This document shows positions 9,449-17,801 of a stretch of DNA of 64,000 bases, in pieces. This DNA is from Olsenella_K sp051878835. Lineage in GTDB: Bacteria; Actinomycetota; Coriobacteriia; Coriobacteriales; Atopobiaceae. Within the stretch, counting starts at the first letter, position 1; every line of letters starts with the position of its first letter. Both the position numbers and the translations under genes were made by a program. A model generated the notes under the pieces. It ran no database searches and was not told the DNA's origin. It was given only the letters and a program-made list of their open reading frames with translations. The stretch covers positions 7,250-71,249 of the forward strand of contig JBJEKW010000010.1 in the NCBI GenBank assembly GCA_051878835.1, read 5' to 3'.

Positions 9449-11806
9449 ATGACAACGGAAGACAAGCCTGCCCGAGAGTCCCAGAGCGAAGGCGCGATTC
9501 CCGACGCAGACAACTACCGTCTGCTGCAGTCGGCCTGTGCCGCCTATCTGGACCCCCAAAGCTGCGAGCGCATCCAGCACGCCTACCGCTTCGCGGCGCA
9601 GTTCCACAGAAACCAGAAGCGTCGCTCCGGCGAGGCGTACATCAACCACCCCGTCGAGGTAGCCCTGATCCTCTCGAAGGACCTGCACATGGACGCAGAC
9701 TCCATCTGCGCCGCGCTTTTGCACGACACCGTGGAGGACACGCCCGCCACCCTGGACGACCTGAGGAAGCTGTTCGGCGAGACCGTGACCGAGCTGGTGG
9801 ACGGCGTGACGAAGCTGACGTCCATCCAGGTGGCCTCCATGGACGAGAAGCAGGCGCTAAACCTGCGCAAGATGTTCCTGGCCATGTCCAAGGACATCCG
9901 CGTGGTCATCATCAAGCTGGCAGACCGCCTGCACAACATGCGCACCCTGGCAGCATTGCCCCCCGACCGCCGCCTGTTCAAGGCGCGCGAGACCATGGAC
10001 GTCTACGCGCCGCTGGCCGACCGCCTGGGCATGAGCTCCATAAAGTGGGAGCTGGAGGATTTGTCCTTCTTTTACCTGTATCCCGAGGAGTACCAGCGCA
10101 TTGCCCGCATGGTGCAAGAAACGCGCGCCCAGCGCGAGCAGAACACCGAGGAGGCCATAAAGACCCTCTCGGACGAGCTGGTGCGCGTGGGCCTGAACCA
10201 CTTCCAGATAGCCGGCAGGCCCAAGCACCTGTGGTCCATCTACCAAAAGATGAAGCGCAAGGGCATGGAGTTCAGCCAGATCTACGACCTCATAGCGCTG
10301 CGCGTCATCACCCAGACCGTAGGGGAGTGCTACTCGGTCCTGGGCGCCGTGCATACGCTGTGGCACCCGCTGTCCGGGCGCTTCAAGGACTACATCGCCA
10401 TGCCGAAGGCCAACGGCTACCAGTCGCTGCACACCACGGTCATAGGCCCCGAGGCCCGGCCCATCGAAATCCAGATCCGCACGCAGCAGATGCACGAGCA
10501 GGCCGAGTACGGCATCGCCGCCCACTGGCTGTACAAGAAGTCCGGCAACTCCGAGGGCCAGATGTCGCGCGACGACAAGATGGTCGACTCGCAGATCAAC
10601 TACATCCGCCGCAGCCTGGACTGGGTCAGCGAGACCGAGATTGACGACCCGCACGAGTTCCTCAACAGCCTGCGCGTAGACCTGTTCGAGGGCGAGATCT
10701 TCGTCTTTACCCCAAAGGGCGAGGTCATGAGCATGCGCCGCGACTCGACGCCTTTGGACTTCGCCTACTCGGTGCACACCGAGGTGGGCAACCACTGCGT
10801 CGGCGCGAAGGTCAACGGCTCGGTGGTGCCCCTGACCTACAAGCTGCAGACCGGCGACCGCGTCGAGATCCTGACAAACAAGAACTCCCACCCCTCGCGC
10901 GACTGGATGAACATCGCCGTCACGCCCTCGGCGCGCTCGAAGATACGCAAGTACTTCAGCACGGTGACGAAGGCCAGCGACGCCGAGCAGGGCCGCGCCC
11001 AGCTGGCGCGCGAGCTGCGCAAGAGGGGCTATGGCATCTCGACGCCCAGGACGGTCAAGGCCATCGACCGCGTGCTCGAGGCGTTCGACGTGCGCACGAG
11101 CGACGACCTGTTCCAGGGCATCTACAACGGCAAGGTCTCCGAGAAGCAGGTGGCCAACCGCATCCAGGCCATCCTGGAGGAGGGCACGCCCGAGCAGATA
11201 GCGGCAGCCCAGAAGGCGGCCGAGGAGGAAGAGGCCCGCGCTACGGCCATAGCCGAGGACAAGCCCCTGCACCCCACCGGCGTGTCGCAGCGCACGACGC
11301 ACCGCTCGCCCGAGCGCAAGCGCACGAACTACGGCGTCATCGTGACGGGCGACCCGGACCTGCTGGTGCACCTGGCGCACTGCTGCAACCCCGTGGCAGG
11401 CGACGAGATAGTGGGCTTCGTCACGCGCGGGCGAGGCGTGTCGGTGCACCGTGCGAACTGCCCCAACGTGAAGAGCTTGATGAAGCACCCCGAGCGCATG
11501 ATCGACGTCCAGTGGGACACCTCGGGCGCCACGGAGTTCCAGGTGGAGATCGTGGTGGAGGCCACAGACCGCATGGGGCTCCTGAAGGACGTCACCATAG
11601 CCATCAACGACGCCGGCGCCAACATCCTTTCGGCCGCGACGCAGACCAGCAAGCAGGGCGTGGCGCGCCTGCGCTTCCTTGTGGCCATATCGGACGCCAG
11701 CCTTTTGGACACGCTTCTGACGTCGGTCAGCCACGTGCCCTCGGTGTTCGACGCCCGCCGCATCATGCCCGGCGAGGGCGGCAACGAGATGAGAAGGAGG
11801 GTCTAG
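9449..11806 (+). CDS. rel: bifunctional (p)ppGpp synthetase/hydrolase, Rel
   Basis: Rel makes and degrades the stringent-response alarmone (p)ppGpp. The 785-residue protein has an N-terminal HD hydrolase domain (His92-Asp93 in LLHDTVEDT). A synthetase domain follows, carrying RFKDYIAMPK, the RxKD form typical of bifunctional enzymes rather than the EXDD form of RelA. After that come a TGS domain (VFTPKGEVMSMRRDSTPLDFAY), a helical/zinc-finger-like region with HCCNPVAGDEIVG, and a C-terminal ACT domain (VEIVVEATDRMGLL). The start is the ATG behind AGGGAGGGGAG; an earlier in-frame start overlaps recJ. The next gene follows after one base. Confidence 0.95.
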   Translation: MTTEDKPARESQSEGAIPDADNYRLLQSACAAYLDPQSCERIQHAYRFAAQFHRNQKRRSGEAYINHPVEVALILSKDLHMDADSICAALLHDTVEDTPATLDDLRKLFGETVTELVDGVTKLTSIQVASMDEKQALNLRKMFLAMSKDIRVVIIKLADRLHNMRTLAALPPDRRLFKARETMDVYAPLADRLGMSSIKWELEDLSFFYLYPEEYQRIARMVQETRAQREQNTEEAIKTLSDELVRVGLNHFQIAGRPKHLWSIYQKMKRKGMEFSQIYDLIALRVITQTVGECYSVLGAVHTLWHPLSGRFKDYIAMPKANGYQSLHTTVIGPEARPIEIQIRTQQMHEQAEYGIAAHWLYKKSGNSEGQMSRDDKMVDSQINYIRRSLDWVSETEIDDPHEFLNSLRVDLFEGEIFVFTPKGEVMSMRRDSTPLDFAYSVHTEVGNHCVGAKVNGSVVPLTYKLQTGDRVEILTNKNSHPSRDWMNIAVTPSARSKIRKYFSTVTKASDAEQGRAQLARELRKRGYGISTPRTVKAIDRVLEAFDVRTSDDLFQGIYNGKVSEKQVANRIQAILEEGTPEQIAAAQKAAEEEEARATAIAEDKPLHPTGVSQRTTHRSPERKRTNYGVIVTGDPDLLVHLAHCCNPVAGDEIVGFVTRGRGVSVHRANCPNVKSLMKHPERMIDVQWDTSGATEFQVEIVVEATDRMGLLKDVTIAINDAGANILSAATQTSKQGVARLRFLVAISDASLLDTLLTSVSHVPSVFDARRIMPGEGGNEMRRRV

Positions 11807-11807
11807 C

Positions 11808-12449
11808 ATGGCCCAGGAGAGCACGCGGCAGGACGCGACTTCGAAGCCCGAGGTCAGGCACTTCGTGGTGGGTCCCATCCAGACCAACTGCTATGCGTAC
11901 GTCTGCGACGGCGAGGCCATGGTGGTGGATCCGGGAGACGCCGGCCAAAAGATAGCCGACCAGCTGAAGGACGTGCACGTCAGCCTGATCGTGGCCACGC
12001 ACGGCCACGGCGACCACGTCAGTGGCGTGGTGCAGCTGCAGAAGGCCACGGGGGCGCCGTTCGCCATGAACGCTGCCGACGTGGACCTGGCCACGCACGC
12101 CACGCAGAACTCCCGCTGGGCCAGCGAGGACGCGCCCCAGCCGCAGAGGCTTCTGTCGGAGGGCGACCAGGTACAGGTGGGGTCCGCCACGCTGCAGGTG
12201 TTTGCCGCCCCCGGTCACACGCCAGGTGGCATCGTGCTTCTGGGGGACGGGGTCGCCTTCGTGGGCGACACCATCTTTGCCGGCTCGTGCGGCCGCACCG
12301 ACCTGGACGGGGGAGACCCCCAGGCCATGCAACAGACGCTGGCTCGCCTGTGCCAGGTAATCCCTCCCGACACCGTGCTTCTGTGCGGCCATGGCCCCAT
12401 CACGAACATGCGCCACGAGCTCCAGACGAACCCCACGTTCCCGCGCTAG
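11808..12449 (+). CDS. metallo-beta-lactamase-fold hydrolase (glyoxalase II-like)
   Basis: This 213-residue cytosolic protein of the MBL fold has the metal-binding motif THGHGDH (64-70), then the downstream histidine in APGHTPGGIVL and the aspartate in FVGDTIFAGSCGRTD. It closes with GHGPIT. Proteins of this compact type (YcbL/glyoxalase-II-like) hydrolyse thioesters or similar substrates, but the actual substrate cannot be read from sequence. The ATG follows the rel stop after one base, with AGGAGGG upstream, so the pair is probably co-transcribed. The rel-MBL order is common in Gram-positive bacteria. Confidence 0.88.
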   Translation: MAQESTRQDATSKPEVRHFVVGPIQTNCYAYVCDGEAMVVDPGDAGQKIADQLKDVHVSLIVATHGHGDHVSGVVQLQKATGAPFAMNAADVDLATHATQNSRWASEDAPQPQRLLSEGDQVQVGSATLQVFAAPGHTPGGIVLLGDGVAFVGDTIFAGSCGRTDLDGGDPQAMQQTLARLCQVIPPDTVLLCGHGPITNMRHELQTNPTFPR

Positions 12450-12541
12450 CGGAATCGCTGCCGTCAGCGTAATCTCGGGTGGCCGCCTGCGCTCATGTGA
12501 TAGACTGCACCCATGCGCGCGGCTTTGACGCGTGACGCTTT

Positions 12542-12627
12542 GCCGGCGTGGCGGAATGGCAGACGCGGCAGACTCAAAATCTGCTCCTGGCAACAGGGTG
12601 TGGGTTCGACCCCCACCGCCGGTACCA
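12542..12627 (+). tRNA. tRNA-Leu (CAA)
   Basis: The gene is 86 nt long with a class II variable arm. The acceptor GCCGGCG pairs with CGCCGGT (a G-U at the first pair), and CCA is encoded. The anticodon loop is CTCAAAA, reading UUG codons. A terminator follows at 12638. Confidence 0.95.
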
Positions 12628-12637
12628 CGAACTCGCA

Positions 12638-12663
12638 GGGCTCGGGAAACCGGGCCCTTTTTT
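12638..12663 (+). terminator. terminator of tRNA-Leu
   Basis: An 8-bp stem with one G-U pair and a GAAA loop is followed by TTTTTT. Confidence 0.9.
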
Positions 12664-12951
12664 ATGCGAAGACACTGCTTGAGGTGGTCCTTCTTGCCGT
12701 AGCGTGGCATGCGGCCACACTGGTACGAACGCTTCGACCGATCTGGCCCCTTGGGCGCGGACGCGCTGGTGTGGAGGGTACGTGGGTGCAGGTCAATTCC
12801 GCATTCACGCTTGCATGGATTCCAGCGAGGCCCTATTATTACTTCTTGTGTAAGTGCAAAGCGGGACGAGGTTGGTCCCCACCTACGCGGCGCCTTCGGC
12901 AGCTGCCTGGTCAGACAAACTAGCTATATGTTGGCTCGCCTTCGGGTGAGG
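12664..12951 (+). other. non-coding upstream region of infC
   Basis: This is part of the roughly 400-bp gap between tRNA-Leu and infC. I see no supported gene. The stretch probably contains the infC promoter, but no clear -35/-10 pair could be chosen. The hairpins near its right end are listed separately. Confidence 0.4.
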
Positions 12952-12954
12952 TTG

Positions 12955-12986
12955 TCTCCCAGTGCTGCAAAGGCGTGGGAGTTTTT
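12955..12986 (+). promoter_or_regulatory. terminator-like hairpin in the infC leader (putative attenuator)
   Basis: CTCCCA (12957-12962) pairs with TGGGAG (12976-12981) and is followed by TTTTT. A CTCGCC/GGTGAG hairpin with a TTCG loop (about 12934-12951) precedes it, and a GGCGC/GCGCC hairpin follows it. In Firmicutes, infC-rpmI-rplT operons are often controlled by leader attenuation with L20. Here the control mechanism is inferred only from the hairpins. Confidence 0.5.
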
Positions 12987-13031
12987 CATGTCGCGGCGCT
13001 TTGCGCCGTACCGAAGGGAAGGTGTCCGACA

Positions 13032-13607
13032 ATAGCGAAGAAAGACGGCCCCCGCGTCAACGGGGAAATCACTGCCCGTACCTGCCGCCTCATCGGCGTC
13101 GATGGATCGCAGCTTGGACTCTTTGGCGTGCGCGATGCCCTTCGCATCGCCAACGACCAGAACCTTGACCTCGTGGAGATTGCCCCGAACGCAGAGCCTC
13201 CCGTGTGCAAGGTCATGGACTACCGCAAGTTCAAGTACGAGCAGGATCGCAAGGCCAAGGCCGCTCGCAAGAAGCAGGTCAAGGTCGAGGTCAAGGAGAT
13301 GAAGTTTCGCCCAAAGATCGATGTGGGCGACTACGAGACCAAGAAGAACCACGTCATGCGCTTCCTGCGCAAGGGCGCGCGTGTGAAGGTCACCATCATG
13401 TTCCGCGGTCGAGAGATGGCTCACCCCGAGCAGGGCTTGAACGTGCTCGAGCGTCTTGCGAACGATTTGAAGCCGTACGCTACTGTCGAGTCGCAGCCAA
13501 AGATGGAAGGCCGCAACATGCACATGCTCGTCGCTCCCATCAAGGGCGCCTTCGACAAGCTCCCGCAGGACGACGGTGTGAACAAGGACGATCAGAAGGA
13601 GAACTAA
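13032..13607 (+). CDS. infC: translation initiation factor IF-3
   Basis: IF-3 binds the 30S subunit, prevents early 50S joining, and proofreads start-codon/initiator pairing. The conserved N-terminus (KKDGPRVNGEI, then RLIGVDGSQLG) and the C-terminal domain (KKKQVKVEVKEMKFRPKID..., FRGREMAHPEQG) are clear. From 13032 the protein has 191 residues, close to normal. No ATG, GTG or TTG lies in frame at the right place. The codon just before the conserved start is ATA, with GAAGG 9 nt upstream, so AUA is the likely initiator. An in-frame GTG at 12975 would fall inside the leader hairpin. It is followed after 3 nt by rpmI. Confidence 0.92.
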   Translation: MAKKDGPRVNGEITARTCRLIGVDGSQLGLFGVRDALRIANDQNLDLVEIAPNAEPPVCKVMDYRKFKYEQDRKAKAARKKQVKVEVKEMKFRPKIDVGDYETKKNHVMRFLRKGARVKVTIMFRGREMAHPEQGLNVLERLANDLKPYATVESQPKMEGRNMHMLVAPIKGAFDKLPQDDGVNKDDQKEN

Positions 13608-13610
13608 GTT

Positions 13611-13805
13611 ATGCCCAAGATGAAGACCCATAAGGGTACGGCAAAGCGCTTCCGCCGCACCGGCACCGGCAAGATCATGCGTGCCAAGGCATACAAGAGC
13701 CACATCCTAACCAAGAAGTCCCCCAAGCGCATTCGTGGTTTCCGTCAGGAGACCACCCTCTGCAAGTCGGATGCCAAGGTCGTTTCCCAGCGCATGGGCA
13801 AGTAG
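13611..13805 (+). CDS. rpmI: 50S ribosomal protein L35
   Basis: This is a 64-residue, very basic ribosomal protein with the L35 signature MPKMKTHKGTAKRFRRTGTG. It lies 3 nt after infC with AAGGAG upstream, in the conserved order infC-rpmI-rplT. Confidence 0.97.
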   Translation: MPKMKTHKGTAKRFRRTGTGKIMRAKAYKSHILTKKSPKRIRGFRQETTLCKSDAKVVSQRMGK

Positions 13806-13850
13806 GCGCGCACGCGTCATTGAATTTTTTGATTGAGGAGTTGATTTTTA

Positions 13851-14216
13851 ATGGCACGTGTTAAGCGCGCAATGGCTGGCCGCAAGAAGCGTCAGACGCT
13901 GGTCAAGCTCACCAAGGGTTATTACGGCACCAGCTCTCGTACCTTCCGTGGCATGAAGGAGCAGGCTCGCCACTCCCTGCAGTACCAGTACCGTGATCGC
14001 AGGAACAAGAAGCGCGACATCCGCTCCCTGTGGATTCAGCGCATCAACGCCGCTGCCCGCATGAACGACCTGTCCTACAGCAAGTTCATGCACGGCCTGA
14101 AGCTGGCCGGCGTGGACCTGGACCGCAAGGTTCTGGCTCAGATCGCCTACGAGGACGCCCAGGGCTTCGCAGACCTGGCAGCCGTCGCAAAGAAGGCCCT
14201 GGAGGCCGCCGAGTAG
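13851..14216 (+). CDS. rplT: 50S ribosomal protein L20
   Basis: L20 is an early assembly protein of the 50S subunit that binds 23S rRNA and, in several bacteria, its own operon leader. The 121-residue sequence has the full family pattern (ARVKRAMAGRKKR, KGYYGTSSRTFR, RDRRNKKRDIRSLWIQRIN). GAGGAG lies upstream after a 45-bp AT-richer gap from rpmI. It is the last gene of the infC operon. Confidence 0.97.
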   Translation: MARVKRAMAGRKKRQTLVKLTKGYYGTSSRTFRGMKEQARHSLQYQYRDRRNKKRDIRSLWIQRINAAARMNDLSYSKFMHGLKLAGVDLDRKVLAQIAYEDAQGFADLAAVAKKALEAAE

Positions 14217-14251
14217 CTCTCGGTCTTTGCGCCGACATAGCTCGAACTCAA

Positions 14252-14284
14252 AAGGACGCCCGCTGATGCGAGCGTCCTTCTTTT
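14252..14284. terminator. bidirectional terminator between rplT and the sugar-phosphate transferase
   Basis: AAGGACGC pairs with GCGTCCTT. It is flanked by AAAA on the left and CTTTT on the right, so it can serve both convergent genes. Confidence 0.85.
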
Positions 14285-14399
14285 ATGCGTGTTCAAGGGT
14301 GTTCAAGGGGACGGGGCTCAACCATCGTCACCGTGCCGACGTAGCTCCGCGCACATGGCAGATGCCCACAGCAGCTACCTCGTCAGGCCCAGAGGGGCG

Positions 14400-15581
14400 C
14401 TACTGCTGGTCGTGGTGCTCGACCTGGCGCTTCTCCTCTTCCTTGAACTCGGGGTCCTGGGGGCACACGAGCTCGTCCTCGCCGGTCTTTGGGTCGTAGT
14501 GGTGCAAAAGCACCGGGCGGAACAGCTGCAGGCGCGCCGCGATGATGGCGGACGCGATGATAAGCACAAAGAAGATGATGATGCGGGGCACCACGCGCAC
14601 CTGCGTCATCAGGATGGCGCCCAGGCACAGAAGCGCGGTCCACGCGTAGATGACCAGGACCGTCTGGCGCTGGTCAAAGCCCTCGTTCAGCAGGCGGTGG
14701 TGGATGTGGCCCTTGTCGGCGTGGCCGATGCTGACGTGCGCGCGCCCGCGCCTGACGATGGCCGAGAACGTGTCGATGATGGGGATGCCCGCCACGACCA
14801 GCGGGATGATGATGGCCGTGAGGCCCGCCACGCGCGAGACCGACAGCAGGGAGACCGAACCCAGCGCAAAGCCTATGAGCAGAGAGCCCGAGTCGCCCAA
14901 GAAGATCGAGGCCGGGTGGAAGTTGTAGCGCAGGAAGCCCAGGGTGGCGCCGGCCAGCATGATGGACAGCGCCGCGGCGTCCAGGTGGCCCGAGATGGTC
15001 GAGACGACCCACATGGTCAGGCTGGCGATGAACGCGATGCCCGAGGCCAGCCCGTCCAGGCCGTCGATCAGGTTGAAGATGTTCGTGTAGGCCACCAGGT
15101 AGACCACGGTGATGGGGAACGCCAGGATGCCCAGGTTTATGGCATCGTTCGTGGCGGGGTTTACTATGACGTCGATGGACATGCCGCCAGCGGCGGCCAC
15201 GCAGGCGGCCACCGTCTGGCCGACCAGCTTCTGCAGGGGCTTCAGCTGGAACTTGTCGTCCAGAAGGCCCGTCAGAAAGATGATGCCGAACGAGGCGAAC
15301 ACGTAGGGGAAGTTGACGGATCCGTGCGAGCTGGGCGACAGCACCACTGGCCAGTTCCAGAGGTTGGTGCCCAGCACCTGGACCAGCTCGCCCACGATGA
15401 GGCCGCAGAAGACTGCGATGCCGCCCATGCGCGGGGTGGGATGGGTGTTCACCCTGCGGGCGCTGGGGTAGTCGATGGCGCCGACCCTCCAGGCGATGCG
15501 GCGTGCCAGGGGAGTCAGCAACAGGGTTGCCACCAAGGACGTGGCAAACAGCACGACAAAGGGGAGCCACCATGCGAGCAT
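14400..15581 (-). CDS. WecA/TagO-type undecaprenyl-phosphate sugar-1-phosphate transferase
   Basis: This is a polytopic membrane enzyme of the MraY/WecA family. Such enzymes move a HexNAc-1-phosphate from a UDP-sugar to undecaprenyl phosphate, the first lipid-linked step of teichoic acid or other cell-wall glycopolymers. Family motifs are present: RMGG near the N-terminus, LLDDKFQLKP, NLIDGLDGLASG, FLGDSGS, and the WecA/TagO-type HIHHRLL, which separates it from MraY. The protein has 393 residues. ATG at 15581 (MLAWWLPF) is preferred because GGAGG lies 10 nt upstream; a start at 15599 lacks one. No other wall genes are adjacent. Confidence 0.9.
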   Translation of the reverse strand: MLAWWLPFVVLFATSLVATLLLTPLARRIAWRVGAIDYPSARRVNTHPTPRMGGIAVFCGLIVGELVQVLGTNLWNWPVVLSPSSHGSVNFPYVFASFGIIFLTGLLDDKFQLKPLQKLVGQTVAACVAAAGGMSIDVIVNPATNDAINLGILAFPITVVYLVAYTNIFNLIDGLDGLASGIAFIASLTMWVVSTISGHLDAAALSIMLAGATLGFLRYNFHPASIFLGDSGSLLIGFALGSVSLLSVSRVAGLTAIIIPLVVAGIPIIDTFSAIVRRGRAHVSIGHADKGHIHHRLLNEGFDQRQTVLVIYAWTALLCLGAILMTQVRVVPRIIIFFVLIIASAIIAARLQLFRPVLLHHYDPKTGEDELVCPQDPEFKEEEKRQVEHHDQQ

Positions 15582-15905
15582 ATGCGGAGAACCTCCCATC
15601 TGCGGCCTTCATGCGTCACCAAGCGGGCACTCCGACTGCTGCTAAGGTGCACCCCTTTAATTTTTCCGCACATCGGCTCCAAGTCAAGCCTTGGTATTGT
15701 TCGACAAACCGCTTATATTCTAGGTGTCGTCCTCCTGCGGTACAAACTGGGTGAACCGACAAGCTTTTTTTGGGAGCCCGTATCTCGTACCCAGTACAGG
15801 TATCCTCCGTTGTTGTGGAAGCTGGAACAGGCGTCGAGGGCACCCACCTGTGTATAGGTGGGTTCATTATCGCTACCGCAGGGGGCGACTTTTTTCGATT
15901 CGCGG
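15582..15905. other. intergenic region between the transferase and tRNA-Ala
   Basis: No supported gene is seen. A possible leftward promoter for the transferase is TTGACT (complement of 15682-15687) with AAATTA (complement of 15658-15663), 18 bp apart. The remainder has only short frames without ribosome binding sites. Confidence 0.35.
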
Positions 15906-15934
15906 TTGACAGAACGTTTCTCGATTGTCAGAAT
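15906..15934 (+). promoter_or_regulatory. promoter of tRNA-Ala
   Basis: A consensus TTGACA (15906-15911) is followed 17 bp later by CAGAAT (15929-15934), 21 bp before the mature tRNA. Confidence 0.7.
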
Positions 15935-15955
15935 AACGTTCGCGCCAAAGCGCCT

Positions 15956-16031
15956 GGGGATGTAGCTCAGCTGGGAGAGCGCTGCCTTCGCAAGGCAGAG
16001 GCCGAGGGTTCGAATCCCTTCATCTCCACCA
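15956..16031 (+). tRNA. tRNA-Ala (CGC)
   Basis: The gene is 76 nt with acceptor GGGGATG/CATCTCC, anticodon loop TTCGCAA and encoded CCA. It reads GCG codons. Confidence 0.96.
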
Positions 16032-16043
16032 TTTGAATACAGG

Positions 16044-16074
16044 CACCTTCGAGCAAGGCTCGGAGGTGTTTTTT
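16044..16074 (+). terminator. terminator of tRNA-Ala
   Basis: An 11-bp stem with one G-U pair (16044-16054 with 16058-16068) is followed by TTTTTT. Confidence 0.9.
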
Positions 16075-16142
16075 CGTATGTGGCGAGCCCGTGCCACCGA
16101 GTGCTGGCGGACGGCGCGCCGCGGGCAGAATCCGGAGTTGCA

Positions 16143-17132
16143 ATGACGAGCGAAGCAAACGTGCACGAGACTGATTCATCGACTGACGGCTTTCCCACGG
16201 ACGAGTCGGCGTTCCAGTCGTGCATGCTGTGCCCGCGCCGCTGCGGGGCGCATCGCGTGCAGGGCCAGGCGGGCCTGTGCGGTGCCACCTCCAAGCTGAG
16301 GGTCGCGCGCAGCGCGCTGCACTACTGGGAGGAGCCACCCATCTCGGGAGAGTCCGGCTCGGGTGCCATCTTCTTCTCGGGATGCCCGCTGCGCTGCGTG
16401 TTCTGCCAGAACCACGAGATATCGCACGAGGGGTTCGGGCTCGAGGTCAGTGTGCGCCGTCTGGCCCAGATGATGCTGGAGCTGCAGGACCAGGGTGCCC
16501 TGAACATCAACTTGGTGACCCCGATGCACTTCTTGCCCCAGATACGCGAGGCGCTGCCGCTGGCGCGCAGGGCGGGGCTGAGGCTGCCCATCGTGTGCAA
16601 CACCTCGGGCTACGAGCTGCCCCAGGCGGTGGACGCCATGTCCGACGTCATCGACATCTGGCTGACCGACTTCAAGTACGCCTCGCCGCAGCTGGCGGGC
16701 AGGCTCTCGGCGGTGCACGACTACCCCGAGGTCGCCACGGCGGCCCTGTCCAGGATGCTGGAGGCGCTGCGCCGAGCGGGAGGCGAGCTTCTGGACGACG
16801 ACGGCATCATGAAGCGCGGCATCATCGTGCGACACCTGGTGCTGCCGGGGCACGCCGACGACTCGTGCGCCGTGCTGGACCGCGTGTGGGAGCTGTGCGG
16901 CAACGAGGTGGACATCTCGGTCATGAACCAGTACACGCCCAACGACTACTGCAGGCGGAAGGGCGGCCTTTTGGCGCGCTCGGTCACGGACCAGGAGTAC
17001 GAGCGAGTGCTGGACCACGCGGACGACCTGGGGTTCGAGCGCATGTGGTGGCAGCAGGGCGGCACGGTGTCCGAGAGCTTCGTCCCCGCGTTCGACGCCA
17101 CGGGCGTGCGCGGCCCGGAGCTGCCGGAATAG
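16143..17132 (+). CDS. radical SAM protein, PflA-like (COG1313 type)
   Basis: This is a predicted radical S-adenosylmethionine enzyme related to pyruvate formate-lyase activases. The 4Fe-4S cluster motif is in GCPLRCVFCQN (CxxxCxxC), preceded by a Cys-rich N-terminal segment CMLCPRRCGAHR...GLCG that may bind another metal. Downstream it has NINLVTPMHF, WLTDFKY and VRHLVLPGH. This subgroup is mostly uncharacterised and no glycyl-radical enzyme lies nearby, so the substrate is unknown. The start at 16143 is chosen for the CGGAG site. It ends well before the next gene and is probably monocistronic. Confidence 0.85.
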   Translation: MTSEANVHETDSSTDGFPTDESAFQSCMLCPRRCGAHRVQGQAGLCGATSKLRVARSALHYWEEPPISGESGSGAIFFSGCPLRCVFCQNHEISHEGFGLEVSVRRLAQMMLELQDQGALNINLVTPMHFLPQIREALPLARRAGLRLPIVCNTSGYELPQAVDAMSDVIDIWLTDFKYASPQLAGRLSAVHDYPEVATAALSRMLEALRRAGGELLDDDGIMKRGIIVRHLVLPGHADDSCAVLDRVWELCGNEVDISVMNQYTPNDYCRRKGGLLARSVTDQEYERVLDHADDLGFERMWWQQGGTVSESFVPAFDATGVRGPELPE

Positions 17133-17295
17133 GGCTACCCGCGAGCGCTGCCTGGCAACGTTCCGGCGTGGCAAAGAAGCGCGCGGCGGGTTCTGGAGCA
17201 ACCATACGGGGTATAACACGGTGTGTGCCCCGGACGCATGCCGGGGACCACGGACGCCACGCCCCCACGGGGCCAGCATAGGGGAGGACATAAGG

Positions 17296-17709
17296 ATGTC
17301 AGACGACTCGAGGCCGCTGTCGGACGAGGAACGCGCCGAGCTGGAGCAGCTGCGCGCCGAGAAGGCCCGCCGCCAGCAGGAGGAGCGCGACCGCAGGGAG
17401 CGCGCAGAGCTAGAGCAGCTGCGCGCGCAGAAGCGCCAGGCGCAAAAGGAGGGCCACGCCACGTCGTCCTACGACAACGAGCCGCCCATGAAGTCCGCCG
17501 AGCAGCTGGAGGAGGAGCGCGAGCGCCGCGAGCAGCAGCGCGTTGAGGCCATCCGCGACGCCCGCGACGCCGAGCTGCGCGAGCGCGGCCGCGAGTTCAT
17601 GGAGCCCGGCGACGACCTGCGCATGCCGAAGGGACAGAAGCTCGTCATCCTGGGCGTCGTGGTGGTGGTTGTCATCTTTGTGCTGATGTCCGTCTTTGGT
17701 GGCCATTAG
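17296..17709 (+). CDS. small coiled-coil protein with C-terminal membrane anchor
   Basis: This is a 137-residue protein of unknown function. Residues 1-75 are extremely rich in E, R, Q and K and should form a helix or coiled coil. The segment ERAELEQLRAEK recurs almost unchanged about 25 residues later. The C-terminus is one hydrophobic helix (LVILGVVVVVVIFVLMSVFGG), so it is probably tail-anchored with the bulk in the cytosol. ATG with GGGGAGGACATAAGG upstream is a strong start. I recognise no family. Confidence 0.75.
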   Translation: MSDDSRPLSDEERAELEQLRAEKARRQQEERDRRERAELEQLRAQKRQAQKEGHATSSYDNEPPMKSAEQLEEERERREQQRVEAIRDARDAELRERGREFMEPGDDLRMPKGQKLVILGVVVVVVIFVLMSVFGGH

Positions 17710-17801
17710 GCAGGCATACGTAATGCTAGGAAAGTGCTAGGCTAGCTTAAAGCACAGACGACGCCCGCACAGGGTGGGCGCCCAATGCGAGGGGAACGCC
17801 A

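Noticed and set aside
12975..13031. GTG at 12975 as the infC start
   Set aside because: It lies inside the terminator-like hairpin, has no binding site, and would add residues not typical of IF-3.
14289..15857. A 522-codon plus-strand frame across the sugar-phosphate transferase
   Set aside because: The minus-strand gene has full WecA/TagO motifs and a proper start. The plus-strand product is a charged shadow with no family features.
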